Origin: Nonlabens marinus S1-08
Lineage (GTDB): Bacteria > Bacteroidota > Bacteroidia > Flavobacteriales > Flavobacteriaceae
Reading direction: 5' to 3'
Assembly (NCBI RefSeq): GCF_000831385.1
Contig: NZ_AP014548.1
Span: 806,001 to 870,000 of the forward strand
DNA: 64,000 bases
The position numbers and the translations under genes are program-made. A model generated the notes under the pieces. The model did no database searches. It had not been told where the DNA came from and saw only the letters and a program-made list of their open reading frames with translations. Shown here one piece after another: positions 43,403-51,794 of the stretch; position 1 is the stretch's first letter; the number at the start of each line of letters is the position of its first letter.

Positions 43403-46400
43403 ATGACCAACTTTCAAATCATACAATCTAAACTCAACAAATTCATCCGTAAATATTACGTGAATGAGTTGATACGTGGCGTGATTTTGTTTTTAGCCAT
43501 GGGGTTGCTGTATTTTATTTTAGTTGCAGCTATCGAGTATTTCTTCTGGCTCAATAAAGTAGGTCGCACAATTCTGTTTTGGTCCTTTATAGCCGTCGAA
43601 GCAGCGCTTCTCATCAAGTTCATCGCAATTCCCATTGCCCGATTGGTAAAGCTATTTTCTGGTATTGACTTTAGGGATGCGAGTGAGATGATAGGAACAC
43701 ACTTTCCAGAAGTTTCTGATAAGTTAGTGAACGTACTTCAGCTTCAGGCAAACGGTGGCGATGATGAGCTGACCTGGGCGAGTATCAATCAAAAGAGCGA
43801 AGAGCTCAAACCTATTCCTTTCAGCCTTGCTATAGATTTTAACAAGAACAGACATTATTTGAAATACTTGGCGCTACCTGTGGTGATCATCGCAGCCTTG
43901 CTATTTACAGGTAATAACGATGTCATTACTTCCAGTGCGTCGCGCGTTGCAGATTATCAAAATGAATACCTACCACCAGCGCCTTTCAATTTTGAAGTTA
44001 CAAATGCTCATCTGAACGCCCTCCAAAATCAAAGTTTTGAACTTCAAGTTAAGGTAACAGGAACGAAGCTGCCTGAAAATGCATCCATTCATTACAACGG
44101 CCAGCAGTACTTCCTAACACAGCTTAATCCTGGGAATTACACCTTCAAATTTGACCGTCCAACGGAGAACACCTCATTCTATCTAGCAGCAAACGACGTG
44201 CGCAGTATCGATTACACCCTGCAGATAGATGCTGTACCAGTGATGCGCAGTTTTGAGTTGGCGCTGGATTATCCTGCTTACACAGGAAAAAAAGATGAAG
44301 TTTTGAAAAGTACGGGAAACGCTCTAGTTCCACAGGGGACAAAAATTACTTGGAACGTGGATGCGGCGCAGACGGATTTAGTCCAATTCCGTACAGAGCA
44401 ACAAAATTATAATTTTAATGAGCTGGATGGTAAGTTCGCTTTCGCGAAAGCGTTTACCCAGAAAACACCTTACACGATAACTACTTCCAATCAAAACGTT
44501 AGAGATTATGAAAAGCTAGACTTTACGATTGACGTTATTGTTGATGAGTATCCAGAATTATCATTAGAAATGAAACGCGATTCGCTAGATGAGCGAACCA
44601 TGTATTTCAAAGGGCAGGCCGCTGATGATTATGGATTAAAACGACTTCAAATGGTGTATTACAAGGATGCTGACCCACTAAAAGTTACTAGTGTTGCTAT
44701 ACCAATAAGCGGAGGTACTTTCGAACAGTTTTTGCAGCAATTTCCAGGCAACCTACAGTTAGAAGCCGGCAATACCTATAGCTTGTATTTTGAAGCCACA
44801 GACAATGATGTAATTCACAATTTCAAATCGGTCAAGTCTGAAGTATTTACTTACAACAAACCCACAGCGGACAAGGAACAAGAACTGAAATTGCAACAGC
44901 AAAAAGAATCCCTATCTAATCTTGAAAAAGCATTGAAGGAACAAAAGGAACAGCAGAGCGAGATTAAGGAGCTTTCCCGGGATCAAATGGAAAAGGATTC
45001 TAGAAGTTTCAACGACAAGAAGAAATTAGACCAAGCTTTAAAGAATCAGCAAAAGCAAGAGCAGCAAATCCGTAAAGAGATTAATAAACTCGAAAATCAG
45101 TTAGATAAATCGAATCAGCAGCAGGACGAGCAACAAAAGAAATTACAAGAGCGGTTAAAGGAAACTGCAGAGCAGTCTAAGAAAAACGAAGAGTTGCTTA
45201 AGAAGTTAGAAGAGTACCAAGACAAGATTTCTAAAGAAGAGCTGCAAGAGCAACTAGAGAAGACTCAAAAGAACACAAAACAGCAACAGCGTAGCTTGGA
45301 GCAATTACTTGAATTAACAAAGCGTTATTATGTCAGCCAAAAGTTTGAGCAACTATCAAAGAAGCTGACAGAACTTGCAGAAAAACAAGAGCAGCAATCG
45401 AAAAAAGAAGGTGCAGCAAATCAAGAGCAGGATCAAAAAACCTTGAATGAGGAATACAAAAAATGGGAGCAAGAGCTGAGAGAATTGGAAAAGGAGAATA
45501 ATGCATTGAAGGACGCGATGGATCTTGAGTTTGACCCGCAAGAATCAGACGAGATCAAGTCAGAACAGCAAAAGGCCAGTGAGAACCTAAAAAAACAAGC
45601 TGCTAAAGCGGCACAAGTTCAGCAAAAGAATGCAGCTCAAAAAATGAAACAGCAAGCAGCGAGTATGCAACAAGACATGGCCGCGATGGAGGGTGAGGCA
45701 ATGGAAGAAGATTTGGAAATGTTACGCCAGATACTGGATAACCTAGTTCTTTTTTCAGAACGCCAGGAGGAGGTTTTGGGAACGGTGAAAAGCATGAACC
45801 GCAACAGTCCTAATTTGAGTAAAAGCCTTAAGGTTCAAAAAGATCTGGAATCTGCTTTCAAACACGTGGATGACAGTTTATTTGCCTTGTCTTCAAGAAA
45901 TGTAGAGATAGGAAAAGACGTCAACGAACAGGTGTTAGAGGTTTATTACAACATGGAGAAATCCCTGGAACAGATTGCAGAGTTGGATTTAAACCGCGGA
46001 CAGATATCCCAGCAATTTGCATTGAATGGAGCAAACCAATTGGCAGTAATACTTAGTGATTTGCTCGATGCCGCCAACAACCCAAGTGCTTCAGGCAAAC
46101 CAAATAAGTCAGGACAAGGTGCAGGCTTCCAATTGCCTAATATTATTAAACAGCAAGAAAGCCTCAAAGAGGGCAAAGGTAAGGACGGCAAAGGAGATGA
46201 CGGTGAAGGTAAGGATGGTCAAAAAGGAAATAAACCAGGACAGTCTGGCCAGCAGGGTTCGCAAGGAGAGAATGGAAAATCTGGTGAAAATGGTCGAGAA
46301 GGGCAAGGAGATAAGCCTGCTAGCAAAGGATCATCTTCTAGTGGTGATGGAAATAACAACTCGAAATCTGAAAACGGTAACGGCACAGGTGAAGGGAAGG

Positions 46401-46843
46401 ATGGTGAAAAACAGTCCTATCGCGAAAGCGAAGAAGAGAGCAAACGCATCTATGTTATCTATAAGGAACAACAACAGTTGAGGGATAAACTGGAGAACAT
46501 GATAATCAAGGAAGGTTTGCAGCAAAAGGTAGACAAGATCACAGATGAAATGAAAGGCGTCGAGCGCAAGCTTTTAGATGAAGGTTTCAATAGGGAAGTC
46601 CGAAATCAAATGACAGAAATCATCCATGACTTGATGCAGCTTAAAGACGCCAATTTAGAGCAAGGGGAAGCGGAGCAACGTCAGTCGATATCAAATGAAA
46701 AACTGTTTGTAAATCCCTTAGGCTACGATCCTAAGGTGCTGGAACGTTATTTCAACAATAAGGAGATTCTCAATCGACAAGTATTACCTTTGCAGCCGCA
46801 ATACCGCAGCAAGGTAAAGGAATACTTTAAGACTAATGATTGA
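43403..46843 (+). CDS. DUF4175-type giant membrane protein with Q/K/E-rich coiled coils
   Basis: An 1146-aa protein. Three membrane helices lie in the first 180 residues (VILFLAMGLLYFILVAAIEYFF, TILFWSFIAVEAALLIKFIAI, YLALPVVIIAALLFTG), then a beta-rich region (about 180-490), then a very long coiled coil rich in Gln/Lys/Glu (about 490-800) and a Gly/Ser/Asn/Lys low-complexity stretch (about 930-1025), before a C-terminal helical part. Giant DUF4175 proteins of this kind are encoded in many Bacteroidota; the role is unknown. A palindrome copy encodes FAFAKAFTQK (44437-44452). It overlaps ybeY by 8 bp. Confidence 0.82.
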   Translation: MTNFQIIQSKLNKFIRKYYVNELIRGVILFLAMGLLYFILVAAIEYFFWLNKVGRTILFWSFIAVEAALLIKFIAIPIARLVKLFSGIDFRDASEMIGTHFPEVSDKLVNVLQLQANGGDDELTWASINQKSEELKPIPFSLAIDFNKNRHYLKYLALPVVIIAALLFTGNNDVITSSASRVADYQNEYLPPAPFNFEVTNAHLNALQNQSFELQVKVTGTKLPENASIHYNGQQYFLTQLNPGNYTFKFDRPTENTSFYLAANDVRSIDYTLQIDAVPVMRSFELALDYPAYTGKKDEVLKSTGNALVPQGTKITWNVDAAQTDLVQFRTEQQNYNFNELDGKFAFAKAFTQKTPYTITTSNQNVRDYEKLDFTIDVIVDEYPELSLEMKRDSLDERTMYFKGQAADDYGLKRLQMVYYKDADPLKVTSVAIPISGGTFEQFLQQFPGNLQLEAGNTYSLYFEATDNDVIHNFKSVKSEVFTYNKPTADKEQELKLQQQKESLSNLEKALKEQKEQQSEIKELSRDQMEKDSRSFNDKKKLDQALKNQQKQEQQIRKEINKLENQLDKSNQQQDEQQKKLQERLKETAEQSKKNEELLKKLEEYQDKISKEELQEQLEKTQKNTKQQQRSLEQLLELTKRYYVSQKFEQLSKKLTELAEKQEQQSKKEGAANQEQDQKTLNEEYKKWEQELRELEKENNALKDAMDLEFDPQESDEIKSEQQKASENLKKQAAKAAQVQQKNAAQKMKQQAASMQQDMAAMEGEAMEEDLEMLRQILDNLVLFSERQEEVLGTVKSMNRNSPNLSKSLKVQKDLESAFKHVDDSLFALSSRNVEIGKDVNEQVLEVYYNMEKSLEQIAELDLNRGQISQQFALNGANQLAVILSDLLDAANNPSASGKPNKSGQGAGFQLPNIIKQQESLKEGKGKDGKGDDGEGKDGQKGNKPGQSGQQGSQGENGKSGENGREGQGDKPASKGSSSSGDGNNNSKSENGNGTGEGKDGEKQSYRESEEESKRIYVIYKEQQQLRDKLENMIIKEGLQQKVDKITDEMKGVERKLLDEGFNREVRNQMTEIIHDLMQLKDANLEQGEAEQRQSISNEKLFVNPLGYDPKVLERYFNNKEILNRQVLPLQPQYRSKVKEYFKTND
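44437..44452. repeat. Dispersed palindrome, exact copy, in DUF4175 gene (AFAKA frame)
   Basis: The exact core reads FAFAKAFT in the beta-rich part of the giant protein. Confidence 0.95.
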
Positions 46844-47255
46844 TTTTGCATACCAGACAAATTTTGAGTTACAGGACCATGTAAACTACATATCTTGGTT
46901 GAGGTCTGTAGCAGATTCTCATGATGCCACGATCGTAAATGTAGGGTTCGTCTTTTGTGATGATGAATATGTACTAGAGATGAATCAAAAACACCTGAGT
47001 CATGATACTTACACTGATATTATCACCTTTGACTACGGCTCTCAAGATTTGTTGGAGGGTGAAATTTACATCAGTGTTGATAGGGTGAAAGCCAATGCAG
47101 ATGAATATCAAATTAGTTTTGTAGAAGAGTTAAAACGGGTAATGGCTCATGGGGTATTACACATGATTGGATTTGGCGATCACGATGCGGAAGAAAAATC
47201 AGTGATGCGAACGATGGAGGATAAAGCCATTGAATTGTTTCACGTGAAACATTAA
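46836..47255 (+). CDS. ybeY: rRNA maturation RNase YbeY
   Basis: YbeY is a zinc endoribonuclease for 16S rRNA 3' maturation and quality control. The 139-aa protein has the metal motif MAHGVLHMIGFGDH, with histidines 105, 109 and 116; the third is one residue further than in the classical HxxxHxxxxxH spacing. It starts 8 bp before the DUF4175 stop. Its last codons contain a perfect parS-like site (47236-47251). Confidence 0.92.
   Translation: MIDFAYQTNFELQDHVNYISWLRSVADSHDATIVNVGFVFCDDEYVLEMNQKHLSHDTYTDIITFDYGSQDLLEGEIYISVDRVKANADEYQISFVEELKRVMAHGVLHMIGFGDHDAEEKSVMRTMEDKAIELFHVKH
47236..47251. promoter_or_regulatory. parS-like site 1 (perfect palindrome)
   Basis: TGTTTCACGTGAAACA is a perfect 16-bp match to the ParB-binding parS consensus. 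It lies in the last codons of ybeY (encoding LFHVKH), 8 bp before mnmG. Confidence 0.85.
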
Positions 47256-47258
47256 GTT

Positions 47259-49130
47259 ATGTTTTTAGAAGAGTACGATGTTATAGTAGTTGGAGCAGGT
47301 CATGCGGGCAGCGAGGCATCAGCCTCCGCCGCACAAATGGGTGCGTCTACGCTATTGGTAACAATGAATCTAGCTACGATCGGGCAAATGTCTTGTAATC
47401 CTGCCATGGGAGGAATTGCAAAGGGGCAAATTGTTAGAGAGATAGATGCATTAGGCGGCTTGAGTGGAATCGTAAGTGATAAAAGCGCGATCCAATTCAA
47501 GATGCTGAATAAATCTAAAGGTCCTGCGATGTGGTCCCCAAGAACTCAAAACGATCGCATGCGATTTGCAGAAGAGTGGAGGTTGCAATTGGAAGCCATC
47601 CCAACCCTTGATTTTTATCAAGAAATGGTTTCTGGACTTGTCGTAGAAAACGGAAAAGTCACGGGTGTCAAAACATCTTTAGGACTTACGATTAGAGCAA
47701 AATCTGTTGTCCTCACTAACGGTACTTTCTTAAATGGATTGATTCATATAGGAGAGAAGCAATTTGGAGGCGGTAGAGCAGGGGAACGAAATAGCACAGG
47801 CATTACAGAACAACTCATCGATTTAGGTTTTGAAGCCGGCCGAATGAAAACAGGAACACCTCCACGCGTCGACGGCCGATCCTTAGATTATTCTAAAATG
47901 TCAGTTCAACCTGGAGATATCGAGGTCTCTAAATTTAGCTATACAGATCGTTCTAGCAAGCTTTCGCGACAGCGAGATTGTCATATGACTTATACGAGTC
48001 CTTTGGTTCACGATTTATTAAGAGAAGGCTTTGATCGCAGCCCAATGTTCAATGGCAGGATTCAATCTATTGGTCCTAGATATTGCCCGTCGATTGAGGA
48101 TAAGATCGACCGTTTTGCTGACAAAGACCGTCACCAAATGTTTATTGAGCCAGAAGGCTGGGATACGGTCGAGGTTTATGTAAATGGGTTTAGCACAAGT
48201 TTGCCTGAAGATGTTCAATTCAAAGCGCTACGTTCTGTAGTTGGTTTCGAAAAAGTGAAGTTCTTTAGGCCGGGTTATGCGATAGAATATGATTATTTCC
48301 CACCTACTCAACTTAAACACACTTTGGAGACTAAATTGGTTGAAAATTTATATTTCGCAGGACAGATTAACGGGACTACCGGTTATGAAGAAGCTGCTTC
48401 CCAAGGATTGATGGCAGGTATCAATGCAGTTCGTAAAATTAGAGAAGCGGAGGCCTTTATATTGCGTAGGGATGATGCCTATATTGGGGTGCTGATTGAT
48501 GATTTGATTACTAAAGGAACTGAGGAGCCTTATCGCATGTTTACCTCTAGAGCAGAGTATCGAACCTTACTTCGTCAAGATAATGCCGATTTAAGACTTA
48601 CTTCGGTAGCGTATGATCTGGGGATGGTTGGCGAGGATCGTCTAAAAAAAGTAGAACGCAAACAAGAAGAGACGGACAAGATGCTCCAGTTTTTGAGAAA
48701 TACTAGTTTTGACTATAAGGAAATGAATGTTTTACTGGAGGAAAAGAAATCTGCCGCAGTAATTCAAAATGACAAATTCTTTAAGGTTTTTTCTCGCCCT
48801 CAATTAGATCTTGAAGATATTAGACGCTTTGATGAAGTGGAAAAATACATCCATAAACAGAATCTAGATGAAGATATTCTAGAACAAGTAGAGGTTCAAG
48901 TGAAGTATTCTGGGTATATAGAAAAAGAAAAAGACAATGCCGATAAATTAAATAGGTTAGAGGATATAAAGATCCCGCCCAACTTTGATTTCAGTCACAT
49001 TCAATCTATTTCTATTGAAGCTCGACAAAAACTAAAGGCGGTACAGCCGGTTACAATTTCTCAGGCGAGTCGTATTTCTGGTGTTAACCCTAGCGATATT
49101 TCTGTTCTATTAGTACATATGGGCCGATAG
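47259..49130 (+). CDS. mnmG: tRNA uridine-5-carboxymethylaminomethyl modification enzyme MnmG (GidA)
   Basis: MnmG, with MnmE, makes the cmnm5 modification at wobble uridines. The 623-aa FAD protein begins YDVIVVGAGHAGSEASASAAQMG and has GPRYCPSIEDKI and the C-terminal helical domain ending ISGVNPSDISVLLVHMGR. Residues KLSRQRDCH overlap a two-mismatch form of the palindrome (47960-47975). parS-like sites lie just before its start and just after its stop. Identity is certain. Confidence 0.96.
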   Translation: MFLEEYDVIVVGAGHAGSEASASAAQMGASTLLVTMNLATIGQMSCNPAMGGIAKGQIVREIDALGGLSGIVSDKSAIQFKMLNKSKGPAMWSPRTQNDRMRFAEEWRLQLEAIPTLDFYQEMVSGLVVENGKVTGVKTSLGLTIRAKSVVLTNGTFLNGLIHIGEKQFGGGRAGERNSTGITEQLIDLGFEAGRMKTGTPPRVDGRSLDYSKMSVQPGDIEVSKFSYTDRSSKLSRQRDCHMTYTSPLVHDLLREGFDRSPMFNGRIQSIGPRYCPSIEDKIDRFADKDRHQMFIEPEGWDTVEVYVNGFSTSLPEDVQFKALRSVVGFEKVKFFRPGYAIEYDYFPPTQLKHTLETKLVENLYFAGQINGTTGYEEAASQGLMAGINAVRKIREAEAFILRRDDAYIGVLIDDLITKGTEEPYRMFTSRAEYRTLLRQDNADLRLTSVAYDLGMVGEDRLKKVERKQEETDKMLQFLRNTSFDYKEMNVLLEEKKSAAVIQNDKFFKVFSRPQLDLEDIRRFDEVEKYIHKQNLDEDILEQVEVQVKYSGYIEKEKDNADKLNRLEDIKIPPNFDFSHIQSISIEARQKLKAVQPVTISQASRISGVNPSDISVLLVHMGR

Positions 49131-49144
49131 TTTCACGTGGAACA
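49129..49144. promoter_or_regulatory. parS-like site 2 (15/16)
   Basis: AGTTTCACGTGGAACA differs at one base from the parS form TGTTTCACGTGGAACA. It starts at the mnmG stop and ends at the next gene's ATG (49145). Confidence 0.75.
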
Positions 49145-49981
49145 ATGATAAAAGAATCTGATTTATTTATTGAAACTAAAGACTTTTTCCTAACTCAGGA
49201 AAACTTTACAATTCATAAAACTTCTGTTCCTGGTGTCTTAAAAACAATACCTCAACCTGAGGATTTGTCACCGTATTATGAAACGACAGATTACCTATCT
49301 CATGATGATTCCGACCCATCAATTTTTGCTCGACTGTATCGCTTAGCGCGAAAGTGGAACATCAAGTCAAAATACAAACTCATATCTACTTATGCAGACG
49401 ATGGAAGTATTTTGGATGTAGGTGCTGGAAATGGAGAGTTAGTTCGATATTTAAAAGAACATCATTTAGACGCTCAAGGTTATGAACCTAGTAAACTTGC
49501 AAGAGATGTAGCCTATCGCAAAGGAGTGAATTTATTGGATCACCTTCCTACTAGTAAATCGAATTATTATCAGGTCATTCAAATGTTTCATGTACTGGAA
49601 CATATTCCAAATCCTGAAAGCATTCTACAAGACTTACACAAAATGTTAGTAGAAGATGGAGTCTTGATAATTGCGTTACCTAATTACAAATCTTGGGACG
49701 CGCAATTCTTTAAAAGGTTCTGGGCTGGATACGATGTGCCAAGACACCTATTTCATTTTGAAGAGCAAGGAGTTCGCAATCTAGTTAAAGATCACTTCGA
49801 ACTTATAAAAACGAGGCCTATGTGGCTGGACAGTTTTTATGTATCCATTTTATCGTGTCGCTACAAAAAATGGCCGATTCCTACTGTTTTAGGTATGGGG
49901 CTTGGTTTGGTCTCTAATATCTATGCCATTTTCACTTCACAACCTTCTTCACGCATTTATATTCTCAAAAAACACAATTAA
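49145..49981 (+). CDS. Class I SAM-dependent methyltransferase
   Basis: A 278-aa methyltransferase with the SAM motif ILDVGAGNGELVRYL (about 94-108), the acidic motif II region AQGYEPSKLAR and the post-motif segment MFHVLEHIPNPESIL. The substrate is unknown. The ATG directly follows the second parS-like site, 14 bp after mnmG. Confidence 0.87.
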   Translation: MIKESDLFIETKDFFLTQENFTIHKTSVPGVLKTIPQPEDLSPYYETTDYLSHDDSDPSIFARLYRLARKWNIKSKYKLISTYADDGSILDVGAGNGELVRYLKEHHLDAQGYEPSKLARDVAYRKGVNLLDHLPTSKSNYYQVIQMFHVLEHIPNPESILQDLHKMLVEDGVLIIALPNYKSWDAQFFKRFWAGYDVPRHLFHFEEQGVRNLVKDHFELIKTRPMWLDSFYVSILSCRYKKWPIPTVLGMGLGLVSNIYAIFTSQPSSRIYILKKHN

Positions 49982-50094
49982 AAGCGATTTGAGACCATTT
50001 TGTCATTATCAATAGGTAATCCTTGGGTAAACTCTGTTTACGCCTGAAATAAGCTCTAACAAACTAGAAAACTATAGCGAAATATTATTGATTT

Positions 50095-50505
50095 TTAATA
50101 TTCGATAGGAATGCCTGATTGTGTCCAGAATAAGCCCAATACAGACACTAAAAAGTAAACTGCAATTCTAGCAGAGCCAGGATAATCTTTTGCGATGCGT
50201 AGACCAAAGAGTAAAATAGCAAATAAAACACTGGAGGAGATAAAGGCATAAACGGCGAGCTCATAATCTTGATTCATCACAATATCCCATATACTCAATC
50301 CGGCCAAAGTGCTAACCACAATTTCCAACCCTGAGATTAAAATAATAGCGGGTGTAATTCCTATCGCTAAAAAGGTGCCTTCATACATTTTCCGATAAAA
50401 TGTCAACGATCCTTTCCAGTCATTGATTTTCTCATATGCAGAAATGAGATAAGTAATCAATAAAAAGGATAAGATAATTACTGGACCAGCATCAGTAAGA
50501 CTCAT
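50095..50505 (-). CDS. DoxX-like four-helix membrane protein
   Basis: A 136-aa integral membrane protein with four hydrophobic helices (VIILSFLLITYLISAYEKI, FLAIGITPAIILISGLEIVVSTL, AVYAFISSSVLFAILLFGL, ARIAVYFLVSVLGLFW). The YEKINDWKGSLTFYRKMYEG loop resembles DoxX-like proteins. The role is unknown. It stands alone between the methyltransferase and holB. Confidence 0.78.
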   Translation of the reverse strand: MSLTDAGPVIILSFLLITYLISAYEKINDWKGSLTFYRKMYEGTFLAIGITPAIILISGLEIVVSTLAGLSIWDIVMNQDYELAVYAFISSSVLFAILLFGLRIAKDYPGSARIAVYFLVSVLGLFWTQSGIPIEY

Positions 50506-50589
50506 GAATTTGAATTTAGAATGGCAAGTATAGGAAGCTTTAATGGAATAGACTGAATTAAAGCTGATTGCAGAGCATTTTATCGATAT

Positions 50590-51717
50590 CTAAGGGTTTT
50601 TATGCAAAATCTTGGTCATGCTGATGCTTAGATCGGTAAAAACGATCTTAGAGTTGGCATTACGGTCGATATGCATCAGTGCGGTTTCCAGAATCGTAGT
50701 GATATCAAACAACCGGTGTCCATCCACAAATGGTGCAAATTTAGAAATATCAAAATCAGAGCTGGTTTTAAAATAAACAGCGCTGTCTGCTTTATAATTG
50801 GTCAACATAGCTTGTCTAAAAAACTCTAGCGCGTACAAAAGAAATCGCTTTTGAACCTCTCGATTCGTTCCCGCTATGGTTTCCGCCCACTGAAGTAACA
50901 TATTTATGGCACTTGGCTTTCCCTTTGCACTAAAAGCAGCTCTTACCCAGCTTACAAACCATTCTTCAAACTGTTGATCTTCCGTTTGATCTTTTAATAA
51001 CTTCAATGCTTTTCCATAACTCCCATTGGACTGTCGAGCAGCAAACTGAGCCTCTTGATTACTTACCTGCTCTTGCTTTATAAGAGAGTGTGCGATGTCG
51101 CTTGTGGACAATTTAGGAATATGCAAGACTTGGCACCTAGAACGAATGGTATTTATAATCTGATTTTCATCCTCGGTAATTAAAATGAGCACGGTGCCAG
51201 TCGGCGGCTCTTCAATGAGTTTCAGCAATTTATTTGACGCTGCAGTATTCATAAACTCTGCACCCCAGATAATACAGACCTTAGCGCCTCCTTCGTAGGA
51301 CTTTAAACTAAGCTTTCTAGAAATATCAGCTGCTTCGTGCACGCGTATTTCGCAGGACTTCTTTTCAATATCTGCAGCTTGGTACCAGTCTTCCATCGCA
51401 CCATAAGGTTGTGATTGCATAAAACGACGCCATTCTGCAATAAAATCATCTGATACTGGTTTAGTAGAGGATTGTGGAGTGGAGGCTACAGGGAATGCAA
51501 AATGAAGATCTGGATGGGAAAGCTCCGCAACCCTTTTCATATCTTGATTTCCATCCCCATGAGCTAAAATTAATGCAGCATAGTAATGTGCAAGAGCAAG
51601 AGCACCACTTCCAGACGGCGCCACAAATAACTGTGCATGGGCAATACGATTATTGGAAACGGTGGTTTGAAGATGTTTCTTCAAATGGTTTAAACCTACA
51701 ATTTGATCCTCTAGCAT
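50590..51717 (-). CDS. holB: DNA polymerase III subunit delta'
   Basis: HolB is part of the clamp loader. The 375-aa AAA+-type protein has a degenerate P-loop (SGSGALALAHYYA, lacking GKT, as is normal for delta'), the RSRCQVLHIP arginine segment and the C-terminal helical collar domain. The -7 box TATATTTG (51722-51729) ends 4 nt before its ATG. Divergent from pgk. Confidence 0.9.
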   Translation of the reverse strand: MLEDQIVGLNHLKKHLQTTVSNNRIAHAQLFVAPSGSGALALAHYYAALILAHGDGNQDMKRVAELSHPDLHFAFPVASTPQSSTKPVSDDFIAEWRRFMQSQPYGAMEDWYQAADIEKKSCEIRVHEAADISRKLSLKSYEGGAKVCIIWGAEFMNTAASNKLLKLIEEPPTGTVLILITEDENQIINTIRSRCQVLHIPKLSTSDIAHSLIKQEQVSNQEAQFAARQSNGSYGKALKLLKDQTEDQQFEEWFVSWVRAAFSAKGKPSAINMLLQWAETIAGTNREVQKRFLLYALEFFRQAMLTNYKADSAVYFKTSSDFDISKFAPFVDGHRLFDITTILETALMHIDRNANSKIVFTDLSISMTKILHKNP

Positions 51718-51721
51718 AATG

Positions 51722-51729
51722 CAAATATA
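51722..51729 (-). promoter_or_regulatory. Promoter -7 box of holB, 4 nt before ATG
   Basis: TATATTTG on the minus strand is followed by CATT and the holB ATG. Confidence 0.62.
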
Positions 51730-51761
51730 TGGGCTTGCTTAAGAGGTTGTACCATAACGGT

Positions 51762-51769
51762 TATATTTG
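51762..51769 (+). promoter_or_regulatory. Candidate -7 promoter box of pgk
   Basis: TATATTTG, 25 nt before the pgk ATG, which is preceded by AAAGGA. Confidence 0.6.
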
Positions 51770-51794
51770 TGTGATTCAATAAAAAAGGAACTTT

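Noticed and set aside
46419..46434. Partial palindrome TCGCGAAAGCGAA in the DUF4175 gene
   Set aside because: Only half of the palindrome matches; likely chance in a K/E/S-rich stretch.
47960..47975. mnmG palindrome-like site as a full copy
   Set aside because: Two mismatches, and KLSRQRDCH resembles the normal family sequence, so it is not counted as a copy.
49339..49356. CGCTTAGCGCGAAAGTG in the methyltransferase gene as a palindrome copy
   Set aside because: It needs an inserted base and a mismatch to align; too weak.
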